From: Amycolatopsis japonica
GTDB taxonomy: Bacteria > Actinomycetota > Actinomycetes > Mycobacteriales > Pseudonocardiaceae
NCBI RefSeq assembly: GCF_000732925.1
Contig: NZ_CP008953.1
Span: forward strand, 6,200,001-6,264,000
Reading direction: 5' to 3'
DNA: 64,000 bases
Shown here one piece after another: positions 9,333 through 17,753 of this stretch (positions within the stretch are counted from its first letter, which is position 1; each line of letters opens with the position of its first letter). The notes beneath the pieces were generated by a model. The model was not told the DNA's origin. It did no database searches and saw only the letters and a program-made list of their open reading frames with translations. The translations under genes were made by a program, and so were the position numbers.

Positions 9333-10358
9333 CTAGGGAACGGGGATCACGACGCGGATGACACAGCCCGGCCGTCCTTCGGGGGTGACGACGGCGATGC
9401 TGCCGTCGTGCAGGTCCACCACCCACCGCGCGATCGCGAGCCCGAGGCCGGTGCCCCCGCCACCGGCCCGCTCACCGCGGGTGAACCGCTCGAACACGCT
9501 GTCCCGTTCCCCAAGCGGGATCCCGGGGCCTTCGTCCTCGACCTCGATGACGACGTCGGCCTCGCGGGCCTCCGCCCGCACCCGGACCTCTCCCCCGGCG
9601 GGTCCGTGCCGGACGGCGTTGTCGAGCAGGTTGACCACGACTTGGTAGAGCCGGCCGCGGTCGGCGACGGCGGTCGCGCCGGGCGGCTGGACGTCGACGG
9701 AGAACCGCACGCCGCGGCCGGTGACCCCGGCTTCGGTGGCGACCTCCTCCAGCAGCAGTTCGAGATCGAACTCCTCCAGCTGCAACGGAAAGGCGCCCGC
9801 GTCGATCCGGGAGAGGTCCAGCAGTTCCGAGACCAGCCTGCCGAGCCGTTCGGTCTGCTGCAGCGCGGTCTTCAGCGTCGCCGGATCGGGTTCGGCGACC
9901 CCGTCGACCAGGTTCTCCAGTACCCCGTTCAGCGCGGTGATCGGGGTGCGGAGCTCGTGGGAGACGTTCGCGATCAGCTCGCGGCGGCGCTGATCCGAGG
10001 CGTCCAGATCGGCGGCCATCTGGTTGAAGGCGTGCGACAGCTCGCCGACCTCGTCGCGGGCGGTCGCGCGGACCCGCCGGGTGTAGTCGCCCTTGGCCAT
10101 CGCGCGGGCCGCGGCGGTCATCTCCCGCAGCGGCCTGGTCATCCCGTGCGCCAGGATCTGCGAGGTGACCACGGCCAGCACCATGGCGGCGATCGTGGTC
10201 CGCGGCGGCAGCCAGCCGATCTGCCAGTTGAAGAAGGCGAACGCGATCCCGCCCGACGACACCAGCAGGATCGCGAGCTTGAGCTTGATGGAGCGGACCG
10301 GGTCGAGCGGTCTCGGGAGCGCGTCGACCACGCGGCCGAGCAGCGGGCGGAGCTTCAC
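9333..10358 (-). CDS. Two-component sensor histidine kinase
   Basis: A 341-residue sensor kinase. Two transmembrane helices near residues 20-60 are separated by only a few residues, so there is almost no extracellular sensor domain. An HAMP domain (GMTRPLREMTAAARAMAKGD) follows. The dimerisation helix carries the phosphorylated histidine in ANVSHELRTPITAL. The ATPase domain has N box NLLDNAVRHG, DEGPGIP and GTGLGLAIARW. GTG at 10358 overlaps the response-regulator stop by four bases (GTGA), so the pair is translationally coupled. The tiny periplasmic loop suggests membrane-stress sensing or a partner protein as input. Target genes unknown. Confidence 0.92.
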   Translation of the reverse strand: MKLRPLLGRVVDALPRPLDPVRSIKLKLAILLVSSGGIAFAFFNWQIGWLPPRTTIAAMVLAVVTSQILAHGMTRPLREMTAAARAMAKGDYTRRVRATARDEVGELSHAFNQMAADLDASDQRRRELIANVSHELRTPITALNGVLENLVDGVAEPDPATLKTALQQTERLGRLVSELLDLSRIDAGAFPLQLEEFDLELLLEEVATEAGVTGRGVRFSVDVQPPGATAVADRGRLYQVVVNLLDNAVRHGPAGGEVRVRAEAREADVVIEVEDEGPGIPLGERDSVFERFTRGERAGGGGTGLGLAIARWVVDLHDGSIAVVTPEGRPGCVIRVVIPVP

Positions 10359-11059
10359 GATCCCACCTCCAGGGCGTACCCGACGCCGTGCACGGTGCGG
10401 ATGAGGTCGGCGCCCAGTTTGCGGCGCAGCGCCTTGATGTGGCTGTCGACGGCGCGGGTGCCCGAACCGGTACCCGCGACGTCCCAGTCCCAGACCTCGC
10501 TGAGCAGCCGTTCCCTCGGCTGCACCGCCCTCGGGCGTTTCGCGAAGTGGACGAGGAGGTCGAACTCGATCGGCGTCAGCTGGGCCTGGGTGCCCGCCCG
10601 CGTGACCCGCCGCTGGTCGACGTCGATTTCGAGGTCGCCGAGCACGATCTTCGTGCCCGCGTCCTCGCCTTCGGCCCGTGCGGACCGTTCGACGCGGCGC
10701 AGGAGCGCGTGCACCCGCGCCGAGAGCACCCGCATCGAGAACGGTTTGGTGAGGTAGTCGTCCGCGCCGACGCCGAGGCCGATCAGCATGTCCGTCTCGT
10801 CCGAGCGGGCGGTCAGCATGAGCACCGGGACCGGGCGGCGGGCCTGGATCCGGCGGCAGACCTCCAGCCCGTCGAAGCCCGGCAGCATCACGTCGAGCAC
10901 CACCAGGTCCGGCTCCCGCTCGGCGTCCGCCTCGACACCGGAAGGGCCGTCGTGCGCCAGGTCGACCGAGAATCCCTCGGCCCGCAAACGCGCGGCGATG
11001 CTCTCCGCGATGGTCACGTCGTCCTCGACGACCAGCACCCGGCGTCCTCCCAGTTCCAT
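10355..11059 (-). CDS. OmpR-family two-component response regulator
   Basis: A 234-residue regulator. The receiver domain has acidic pocket VEDD, phospho-acceptor aspartate in VVLDVMLPGFDG, conserved Thr/Ala in LMLTARS and Lys in DDYLTKPFS. The C-terminal winged helix is of OmpR/PhoB type (LTPIEFDLLVHFAKRPRAV, then RAVDSHIKALRRKLG, ending RTVHGVGYALE). I choose ATG 11059 because the receiver starts immediately and TACAGT lies seven bases upstream as a leaderless promoter; ATG 11077 would add six residues without a ribosome site. It forms an operon with the kinase downstream. Confidence 0.92.
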   Translation of the reverse strand: MELGGRRVLVVEDDVTIAESIAARLRAEGFSVDLAHDGPSGVEADAEREPDLVVLDVMLPGFDGLEVCRRIQARRPVPVLMLTARSDETDMLIGLGVGADDYLTKPFSMRVLSARVHALLRRVERSARAEGEDAGTKIVLGDLEIDVDQRRVTRAGTQAQLTPIEFDLLVHFAKRPRAVQPRERLLSEVWDWDVAGTGSGTRAVDSHIKALRRKLGADLIRTVHGVGYALEVGS

Positions 11060-11066
11060 GGGGATG

Positions 11067-11072
11067 ACTGTA
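11067..11072 (-). promoter_or_regulatory. -10 box of leaderless promoter for the response regulator
   Basis: TACAGT (TANNNT type) stands seven bases before ATG 11059 with no Shine-Dalgarno sequence, consistent with transcription starting at the start codon. Confidence 0.5.
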
Positions 11073-11189
11073 GGCATCGGCCGTGGAGACCATCCGGGTG
11101 AGCTGTGGAGATCCTGTGGAGATGTTTCGGCCGGTTTGCCGGATCACTACGTCCGTGTGTGTGACGCAGGTCATGCACCAGTGGCCTTC

Positions 11190-11240
11190 GAACGCAATCG
11201 ACAGTCTGCGTTCCGACACCCTCAACAGTGAACAGTCTGC
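11190..11240 (+). promoter_or_regulatory. Candidate operator upstream of the pyrimidine catabolic operon
   Basis: A direct repeat ACAGTCTGC occurs at 11201-11209 and 11232-11240, 31 bp apart, close to three helical turns. The first copy lies within a 7-bp inverted repeat, GAACGCA (11190-11196) and TGCGTTC (11207-11213). The octamer ACAGTCTG recurs in the pucR/mmsA intergenic region. Binding by the PucR regulator is inferred, not shown. Confidence 0.4.
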
Positions 11241-11279
11241 CAGTCCCACCCGCGCGGCGCGGGCGAGCACGATTCCGCA

Positions 11280-12851
11280 ATGGAGCCGACGGCACGCGGT
11301 ACGCAGCACGTGCATCCTGATGGCCGGGTGGAACTCGGCGAGGTCGAGTCCTTGAAGGACAGCCGCTTCTACAACGAAGAACTCGCCCCGGTCCCGGTCG
11401 AAAAGCGGACCTGGACCACGTACACCTACTTCGCGCTGTGGATGGGCATGGCGCACAACATCCCGTCCTACGCGCTCGCGGCCTCGCTGATCGCGCTCGG
11501 CATGGACTGGGTGCAGGCGCTGCTCACCATCACCATCGGCAACCTGATCGTGTTGATCCCGATGCTGCTCAACAGCCACGCCGGGACGAAGTACGGCATC
11601 CCGTTCCCGGTGTTCGCCCGCGCCTTCTTCGGGATGCGCGGCGCGAATCTTGCGGCGTTGCTGCGGGCGTTCATCGCGTGCGGCTGGTTCGGCATCCAGA
11701 CCTGGGTCGGCGGCGAGGCGATCTACATCATCGTCGGGCGGCTGGCCGGTTCCGGCTGGAAGGACTCCGCCGTCGTCCTCGGCCAGCACTGGACACTGTG
11801 GCTTTCGTTCGGCCTCTTCTGGCTGTTCCAGATGCTCATCATCTGGCGCGGGATGGAGGCGGTCCGCCGATTCGAGAACTGGACCGCTCCGCTGGTGTCG
11901 GTCGGCTTCCTGATCCTGCTGGGCTACGTGCTGGTCAAGGCGGGCGGGCTCGGCCCGATCCTGTCCGAACCCGGCAAACTCGGCTGGGGGCCGGACTTCT
12001 GGAAGGTGTTCGCCCCGTCGCTGATGGCGATGATCGCGTTCTGGTCGACGCTTTCGCTGAACATGCCCGACTTCACCCGGTTCGGCGGCAGCCAGGGCAA
12101 GCAGGTCCGCGGCCAGATCCTCGGCCTGCCGACCACGATGACGTTCATCGCGATCGTGGCCATCCTGACCACCTCGGGCGGCAGCGTCCTCTACGGCGAG
12201 CAGATCTGGGATCCGGCGAAACTGGCCGACCGGTTCGACTCCCCGGTCGTCGTGGTGGTCGCGCTGGTCGCGCTGGTGCTGGCGACCGTGTCGGCGAACC
12301 TCGCGGCCAACGTGGTCAGCCCGTCCTACGACTTCTCCAACGCCTTCCCGAAGAAGATCACCTTCGCGGTCGGCGGGCTGATCACGGGCATCATCGGCAT
12401 CGTCATCCAGCCGTGGCGGCTCTACTCCGACCCGAACATCTACATCTTCGCGTGGCTCGGCTTCTACGGTGGCCTGCTCGGCGCCGTCGCCGGGGTGCTG
12501 GTCGCCGGGTACTGGGTGGTCAACCGCACCAAGCTGCGCCTGCGGGATCTGTACACCGAACGCGGCATCTACTGGTTCAACGGCGGCTGGAACTGGCGCG
12601 CGCTCGTCGCGACGCTGGCCGGCGCCGTGCTCGCGGTCGGCGGCGCGTACGGCGGGCCGTTCCCCGCCGACGGGCTGATCCCGTTCCTGAAACCCCTCTA
12701 CGACTACAACTGGGTCGTCGGCCTGGCGGGCGCCTTCGTCGTCTACCTGCTGCTGTCCCTGCCCGAACGCAAGCGCACCACCGATATCGAGGAGGATGCA
12801 AGTGAGCGACGTGGTCCGAGCCGGATTGATCCAGCAGCGGTGGACGGGTGA
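11280..12851 (+). CDS. NCS1-family nucleobase/hydantoin permease
   Basis: A 523-residue transporter of the nucleobase-cation-symport-1 family (Mhp1, allantoin, uracil and thiamine permeases). The hallmark N-terminus LKDSRFYNEELAPVPV is present. After it come WTTYTYFALWMGMAHNIPSY in the first helix, GTKYGIPFPVFARAFFG, and WFGIQTWVGGEA, in total about twelve hydrophobic segments. It should import the substrate for the two amidohydrolases encoded next, such as uracil, dihydrouracil or a hydantoin. The start is uncertain: ATG 11280 has no ribosome site, and GTG near 11310 is also possible. Its end overlaps the amidase gene by 50 bp. The upstream region carries the repeated ACAGTCTG motif. Confidence 0.9.
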   Translation: MEPTARGTQHVHPDGRVELGEVESLKDSRFYNEELAPVPVEKRTWTTYTYFALWMGMAHNIPSYALAASLIALGMDWVQALLTITIGNLIVLIPMLLNSHAGTKYGIPFPVFARAFFGMRGANLAALLRAFIACGWFGIQTWVGGEAIYIIVGRLAGSGWKDSAVVLGQHWTLWLSFGLFWLFQMLIIWRGMEAVRRFENWTAPLVSVGFLILLGYVLVKAGGLGPILSEPGKLGWGPDFWKVFAPSLMAMIAFWSTLSLNMPDFTRFGGSQGKQVRGQILGLPTTMTFIAIVAILTTSGGSVLYGEQIWDPAKLADRFDSPVVVVVALVALVLATVSANLAANVVSPSYDFSNAFPKKITFAVGGLITGIIGIVIQPWRLYSDPNIYIFAWLGFYGGLLGAVAGVLVAGYWVVNRTKLRLRDLYTERGIYWFNGGWNWRALVATLAGAVLAVGGAYGGPFPADGLIPFLKPLYDYNWVVGLAGAFVVYLLLSLPERKRTTDIEEDASERRGPSRIDPAAVDG

Positions 12852-13644
12852 CAAGGAGTCCATGATCGCGAACGCGGTCGAAGCCATCGGCAAGGCCGCT
12901 TCGCAGGGCGCGCAGGTCGTCTGCCTGCAGGAATTGTTCTACGGCCCGTACTTCTGCCAGGTGCAGGACACCGACTACTACTCCTACACCGAAGGCATCC
13001 CCGACGGGCCGACGACGAAGCTCATGCAGGAGGTCGCCGAACGGCACGGTGTCGTGCTGGTCGTGCCGATGTACGAGGTCGAGCAGCCCGGCGTGTACTA
13101 CAACACCGCCGCGGTGATCGACGCCGACGGCACCTACCTCGGCAAGCACCGCAAGAACCACATCCCGCAGGTGAAGGGCTTCTGGGAGAAGTTCTACTTC
13201 CGGCCCGGGAACATGGGCTACCCGGTGTTCGACACCGCCGTCGGCCGCATCGGCGTCTACATCTGTTACGAGCGGCATTTCCCGGAGGGCTGGCGCGCGC
13301 TGGGCCTGGCCGGGGCGAAGATCGTGTTCAACCCGTCGGCGACCAGCCGGGGTCTTTCGGAGTACCTGTGGCGGCTGGAGCAGCCCGCGGCCGCCGTCGC
13401 GAACGAGTACTACGTCGGCACGATCAACCGCGTCGGGGTGGAACCCTTGGGCGACAACGACTTCTACGGCCAGTCGTATTTCGCCGACCCGCGCGGCCAG
13501 CTCGTCGGCGAAGCCGCGTCCGATACCGAGGAGGAGATCGTCGTCCGCGATCTCGACATGGGCAAGCTCGCCGAAGTACGGGATCTGTGGGCCTTCTACC
13601 GGGACCGGCGTCCCGACAGCTACGGACCCCTCGCGGAGGCGTGA
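12802..13644 (+). CDS. N-carbamoyl-beta-alanine amidohydrolase (beta-ureidopropionase-like, nitrilase superfamily)
   Basis: A 280-residue C-N hydrolase that should release ammonia and CO2 from N-carbamoyl-beta-alanine (or another N-carbamoyl amino acid). The nitrilase triad is visible: Glu44 (LQELFYG), Lys118 (GKHRKNHIP) and Cys155 (YICYERHFPEGWR). Tight similarity to plant and bacterial N-carbamoylputrescine/beta-alanine amidases is suggested by NPSATSRGLSEYLW. GTG 12802 is preferred because GGAGG lies six bases upstream; the ATG at 12796 directly abuts it. It starts inside the permease gene, and its stop overlaps the next start by one base (TGATG), so the operon is translationally coupled. 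Confidence 0.88.
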   Translation: MSDVVRAGLIQQRWTGDKESMIANAVEAIGKAASQGAQVVCLQELFYGPYFCQVQDTDYYSYTEGIPDGPTTKLMQEVAERHGVVLVVPMYEVEQPGVYYNTAAVIDADGTYLGKHRKNHIPQVKGFWEKFYFRPGNMGYPVFDTAVGRIGVYICYERHFPEGWRALGLAGAKIVFNPSATSRGLSEYLWRLEQPAAAVANEYYVGTINRVGVEPLGDNDFYGQSYFADPRGQLVGEAASDTEEEIVVRDLDMGKLAEVRDLWAFYRDRRPDSYGPLAEA

Positions 13645-15029
13645 TGACCACCCTCATCAGCGGCGGGCGGGTGCTGTCCACGGCGGGCGCCTCGGCGGCG
13701 GACGTCCTCGTCGACGGCGAGACGATCTCGGCCGTCGGCGCCCCCGGCACGCTCGGGCCCGCCGACTCGGTGATCGACGCCACCGGGAAGTACGTCATGC
13801 CCGGCGGGATCGACGCGCACACCCATATGGAGATGCCGTTCGGCGGGACGCATTCCGTCGACACCTTCGGCACCGGGACGACGGCGGCGGCGTGGGGCGG
13901 GACGACCACGATCATCGACTTCGCCGTCCAGGCCAAGGGCACCTCACTGCTGTCCACTATGGACAAATGGCACGAGAAGGCCGACGGCAACTGCGCCATC
14001 GACTACGGCTTCCACATGATCGTCTCCGACGTCAACGACTCGTCGTTGAAGGAGATGCAGTCCTGCGTCGATGGCGGGGTCGGCAGCTTCAAGATGTTCA
14101 TGGCGTATCCGGGGGTGTTCTACTCCACGGACGGCGAGATCCTGCTGGCCATGCAGAAGGCGCGCGAGATCGGCGCGACGATCATGATGCACGCGGAGAA
14201 CGGCATCGCGATCGACCAGCTGGCCGCGCAGGCGTTCGCGGCCGGGAAGATCGACCCGGTGCAGCACGGGCTCACCCGGCCGCCGGAGCTGGAGGGCGAG
14301 GCGACCTCGCGCGCGATCCAGCTGGCCAAGGTGACCGGGGCGCCGCTGTACATCGTGCATCTCTCGGCGTCGCAGGCGCTGGCGGCGGTCGCGGAAGCAC
14401 GGAACGAGGGGCAGAACGTCTTCGCGGAGACGTGTCCTCAGTATCTGTATCTGTCCATCGAGGACTTGGCGAAACCCGATTTCGAGGGCTCGAAGTACGT
14501 CGCCTCTCCCCCGCTGCGCGAGAAGTCGCATCAGGCGGATCTGTGGCGAGGGCTGCGGACCAACGATCTTTCAGTGGTGTCGACGGACCATTGTCCCTTC
14601 TGTTTCAAGGACCAGAAGGAACTCGGCCGCGGCGACTTCCGCGCTATCCCCAACGGGATCCCCGGCGTCGAGCACCGGATGGACCTGCTGCACCAAGGGG
14701 TCGTGGCGGGCGAGCTCACGCTCGGACGCTGGGTCGAGACCTGTTCGACCACCCCGGCGCGCATGTTCGGGCTGTACCCGCGCAAGGGGGTGATCGCGGC
14801 GGGTTCGGACGCGGACATCGTCGTCTACGACCCGGCGGCGAAGCAGACCCTGTCGGTCGAGACGCATCACATGAACGTGGACTACTCGGCCTACGAGGGC
14901 ATGGAGATCACCGGTAAGGTCGACACCGTGCTCTCGCGAGGGCGCGTGGTGGTGTCGCCGTCCGGTTTCTCGGGCAGCACGACGCACGGGAAATTCCTCT
15001 CGCGCGACCTGAACCAGTACCTGAACTGA
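13644..15029 (+). CDS. hydA: Dihydropyrimidinase / D-hydantoinase
   Basis: A 461-residue cyclic amidohydrolase that opens dihydrouracil, dihydrothymine or 5-substituted hydantoins to N-carbamoyl amino acids. The two-metal site is complete: His59 and His61 (DAHTHMEMP), carboxylated Lys150 (GSFKMFMAYPG), His183 (MMHAEN), His239 (IVHLSAS) and Asp315 (STDHCPF). Length and C-terminal composite beta domain are normal for the family. It lies between the carbamoyl amidase that takes its product and an LLM oxidoreductase. Whether the natural substrate is dihydropyrimidine or hydantoin cannot be told from sequence; the MmsA/PucR link favours dihydropyrimidine. Confidence 0.93.
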   Translation: MTTLISGGRVLSTAGASAADVLVDGETISAVGAPGTLGPADSVIDATGKYVMPGGIDAHTHMEMPFGGTHSVDTFGTGTTAAAWGGTTTIIDFAVQAKGTSLLSTMDKWHEKADGNCAIDYGFHMIVSDVNDSSLKEMQSCVDGGVGSFKMFMAYPGVFYSTDGEILLAMQKAREIGATIMMHAENGIAIDQLAAQAFAAGKIDPVQHGLTRPPELEGEATSRAIQLAKVTGAPLYIVHLSASQALAAVAEARNEGQNVFAETCPQYLYLSIEDLAKPDFEGSKYVASPPLREKSHQADLWRGLRTNDLSVVSTDHCPFCFKDQKELGRGDFRAIPNGIPGVEHRMDLLHQGVVAGELTLGRWVETCSTTPARMFGLYPRKGVIAAGSDADIVVYDPAAKQTLSVETHHMNVDYSAYEGMEITGKVDTVLSRGRVVVSPSGFSGSTTHGKFLSRDLNQYLN

Positions 15030-15039
15030 GGCGGTGGCC

Positions 15040-16029
15040 ATGGACTTCGGGATAGTTCTCCAGACCGATCCGCCCGCGCGCGACCTCGTGCGGCTGATGA
15101 AGGCGGCAGAGGACCAGGGTTTCCGCTACGGCTGGACGTTCGACTCGTGCGTGCTGTGGCAGGAACCGTTCGTCATCTACTCGCAGATCCTCGCGGCGAC
15201 GTCGTCGATGATCGTGGGCCCGATGGTGACCAGCCCGGCCACGCGGGACTGGTCGGTGATGGCGTCGACCTTCGCCACGCTCAACGACATGTACGGCAAC
15301 CGGACGGTGTGCGGGATCGGCCGCGGCGACTCGGCGCACCGGGTGGTCGGCATGCCACCGTCCACTTTGGCCACCGTGCGCGAGTGCATGCACGTGGTCA
15401 AGGAACTGGCCGAAGGACGTGAGGTCCTGCTGCGGGACAAGCCGGTGCAGATCCCGTGGATCCGCAACGGCAGGCTTGAGATGTGGATGGCGGGATACGG
15501 GCCGAAGGCGCTGAAGACCGTCGGTGAACACGCTGACGGCTTCATCCTGCAGTGCGCCGATCCCGCGATCGCCCGGTGGACCATCGGTTCCGTCCGCGAG
15601 GCCGCACGCGCGGCGGGACGGGATCCGGCCGGGATCACGATCTGCCTCGCGGCCCCGGCGTATGTCGGCGACGATCTGGCGCATCAGCGCGAGCAGCTGC
15701 GCTGGTTCGGCGGGATGGTCGGCAACCACGTCGCGGATCTCGTGGCGCGGTACGGCGATTCCGGGCCGGTTCCGCACGAGCTCACCGACTACATCCGTGA
15801 GCGGCAGGGCTACGACTACTCGCACCACGGGCGGGCGGGGAATCCGTCGACCGACTTCGTCCCGGACGAGATCGTGGACCGGTTCTGCCTGCTCGGGCCG
15901 TCGTCGGCGCACGTCGAACGGCTGGAGGAGCTGGCTTCGCTCGGTGTCGACCAGTTCTCGCTGTACCTCATGCACGACCAGCGCGAGGAAACCCTGAAGC
16001 GGTACGGCTCGGAGGTCATCAACCGCTGA
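15040..16029 (+). CDS. LLM-class (luciferase-like) flavin/F420-dependent oxidoreductase
   Basis: A 329-residue TIM-barrel oxidoreductase of the bacterial luciferase/F420 superfamily. It begins MDFGIVLQTDPPARDLVRLM; conserved parts include FDSCVLWQEPF, ATRDWSVMASTFATLNDMYG and GIGRGDSAHRV. It resembles the subgroup known as TIGR03842 that is found beside dihydropyrimidinases. The cofactor (F420 or FMN) is not proven. ATG 15040 is preferred over GTG 15034 because AGGCGG is spaced correctly. It is the last gene of the catabolic operon, which contains no classical dihydropyrimidine dehydrogenase, so it is a candidate for the missing first step. That role is inference. Confidence 0.82.
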   Translation: MDFGIVLQTDPPARDLVRLMKAAEDQGFRYGWTFDSCVLWQEPFVIYSQILAATSSMIVGPMVTSPATRDWSVMASTFATLNDMYGNRTVCGIGRGDSAHRVVGMPPSTLATVRECMHVVKELAEGREVLLRDKPVQIPWIRNGRLEMWMAGYGPKALKTVGEHADGFILQCADPAIARWTIGSVREAARAAGRDPAGITICLAAPAYVGDDLAHQREQLRWFGGMVGNHVADLVARYGDSGPVPHELTDYIRERQGYDYSHHGRAGNPSTDFVPDEIVDRFCLLGPSSAHVERLEELASLGVDQFSLYLMHDQREETLKRYGSEVINR

Positions 16030-16033
16030 CACC

Positions 16034-16083
16034 CGCATTTCGTCCTCTGAATGCGTTCTTCCGCATTCAGAGGACGAAATGCG
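16034..16083. terminator. Long palindrome between convergent genes
   Basis: The 22-base arms 16034-16055 and 16062-16083 are exact reverse complements around loop TTCTTC. Each arm can itself fold (CGCATT and AATGCG at its ends). It lies between the LLM gene stop and the convergent monooxygenase stop and probably terminates both. No U-tract. Confidence 0.75.
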
Positions 16084-16088
16084 TGGGG

Positions 16089-17579
16089 TCAGGCGCCGAA
16101 CCAGGTGGCGAGGGACTCACGCAGGCCCTCGGCGTCGTCGCCCGCCCAGGCGACGTAGCCGTCCGGGCGGATCAGGAGGACGTCGGCGGGCCTGTCCTCG
16201 GCCTTCGCGGTGTGGACGTCGGCGCGGCCTTGCGCGAGTTCACGCAGATCGGGCCTGCCCGCGAGGTCGAGCAGCACCGGCCGCGCTCCACGCAGCAGCT
16301 CGGCGACGCTGGTCGCGCCGTCGTCGGTCTGCAGCGCGAGATCCGGGACGAACATGCCGGCGAGCGCGTGCGGGGAACCCGGCATCGGGTAGCGCGTGTC
16401 GGTCCCGGCGACGTGGGAGGCCAGCCGTCGCGCGGCCTGCTCGTCGTCCAGCAGTTCCTGGAAGACCGCGCGGAGCGCTTCGGCGGCTTCGTCGTGTCCA
16501 CGCCGCAACCCCACCTGCGCCCGGGACTGCAGCAGCGCACGCGCACCGGCGGCGTGCCGTTCCGCGTGATAGGTGTCCAGCAGCCCCTCCGGTGCCCGGC
16601 CCTGGATCTCGGCGGCCAGCTTCCAGGCGAGGTTGACCGAGTCGGACATGCCGACGTTGATCGCCGTGCCGGTGGAGGGCAGCAGGTGGGCCGCGTCGCC
16701 CGCCAGCAGGATCCGGCCTTCGCGGTAGCGCTCCGCCTGGCGGGCGGAGAACTGGTAGCGCGAGAGGCGGACCGGCTCGCCCAGCGGGACGTCCCCGCCG
16801 AGCACCCGGCGGATGCTGTCCCCGAGTTCGGCCAGGGTCATCGGCACGTCGTCGTCGATCTCGCCGGGATCGTCCTCCGTGGTCTGGATGAACACGATCC
16901 CCGGCGTCAGCGATCCGAGCGCGAACACGCCGGTGTCGGTGCGGGTGAAGCCCGCCTTGATCCGGCCCAGCTCCGGCGTCTCGATGTCGCCGTTGTCGTG
17001 CACGGTCAGTCCCTCGGGGATCTTGACCTGCCCGATCCGGTTCACCTCGGGATAGGTGGTGCCGGGGAAGCCGATCCCCGCCATCGACCGGACGGGACTG
17101 CGCCCGCCGTCGCACCCCACCAGATACGGGGCGGTGATCTCGTACGTCCCGTCCGGGCCGCGCACCTCGGCGGTCACCGACACGTCGTCCTGACGCAGTC
17201 CGACGACCTCGTGCCCGCGGCGCACTTCCGCGCCGAGTCCTGTGGCGTGCTCCTCCAGCAGCCGCTCCAGCGACTGCTGCCGGACCGAAAGCGCCTTCAG
17301 CGGCGGCTCGTCGAACCGGGTGAGGTCGACGTGGACCCCGCCGAAGGGAAAGCGGTGCGGCGGCACGGGGTCGGTGACGAGCCCCCGCACCTGCTCCAGC
17401 AGGCCGCGATGGTGCAGCAGGTCCAGGATCTGCCCGCTGAGGCCGTGGGCCTTCGGAGTCTTCCCCTGTTCCGGCCGCCGTTCCAGGACCAGCGGGCGCG
17501 CACCGGCCAGCCGCAGTTCGGCGGCCAGCATCAGACCGGTCGGGCCGGCACCCACGATGATCACGTCGACGTCCGTCAA
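16089..17579 (-). CDS. FAD-dependent aromatic monooxygenase (PheA/TfdB, RIFMO-like group A)
   Basis: A 496-residue class A flavoprotein hydroxylase. It shows the N-terminal dinucleotide fold VGAGPTGLMLAAE (residues 9-21), the DG motif in LVGCDGGRSPVRSMAGIGF, and the GD motif in RILLAGDAAHLLPSTGTA. A thioredoxin-like C-terminal domain (ARPVLLDLAGRPDLRELA to the end) places it with the phenol hydroxylase, polyketide hydroxylase and rifampicin monooxygenase group. Substrate cannot be inferred; no polyketide genes are adjacent. The start is TTG at 17579 with AGGAG eight bases upstream. It is divergent from a secreted peptidase, with 174 bp between. Confidence 0.85.
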   Translation of the reverse strand: MTDVDVIIVGAGPTGLMLAAELRLAGARPLVLERRPEQGKTPKAHGLSGQILDLLHHRGLLEQVRGLVTDPVPPHRFPFGGVHVDLTRFDEPPLKALSVRQQSLERLLEEHATGLGAEVRRGHEVVGLRQDDVSVTAEVRGPDGTYEITAPYLVGCDGGRSPVRSMAGIGFPGTTYPEVNRIGQVKIPEGLTVHDNGDIETPELGRIKAGFTRTDTGVFALGSLTPGIVFIQTTEDDPGEIDDDVPMTLAELGDSIRRVLGGDVPLGEPVRLSRYQFSARQAERYREGRILLAGDAAHLLPSTGTAINVGMSDSVNLAWKLAAEIQGRAPEGLLDTYHAERHAAGARALLQSRAQVGLRRGHDEAAEALRAVFQELLDDEQAARRLASHVAGTDTRYPMPGSPHALAGMFVPDLALQTDDGATSVAELLRGARPVLLDLAGRPDLRELAQGRADVHTAKAEDRPADVLLIRPDGYVAWAGDDAEGLRESLATWFGA

Positions 17580-17753
17580 ATCTTCACTCCTGTTCGGCCT
17601 GTTCTGGCTACGGCCGAGGATTCTGCGGTACCACCGGGGTCTTGCCGCAAGCCCCCCGGTGCGCTATATGTTGAACATGGAGGGGCGTACCCCACCATCT
17701 TTCCGGGTACGAGCACCAGGGTTCGCGCGCCCGCGAGGCGAGACGCTGGCCCG

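Noticed and set aside
10359-12893. Minus-strand extension of the histidine kinase frame across the permease
   Set aside because: Composition is that of an antisense shadow, and the kinase has a good GTG start overlapping the response regulator stop.
16089-17579. Specific call as rifampicin monooxygenase
   Set aside because: The protein has the class A monooxygenase fold with thioredoxin-like tail but the substrate-specific residues cannot be judged from sequence, and no antibiotic context is present.
16083-17753. Long upstream extension of the TAP-type peptidase frame
   Set aside because: The extension is antisense to the FAD monooxygenase; the real start is the signal peptide at 17754.
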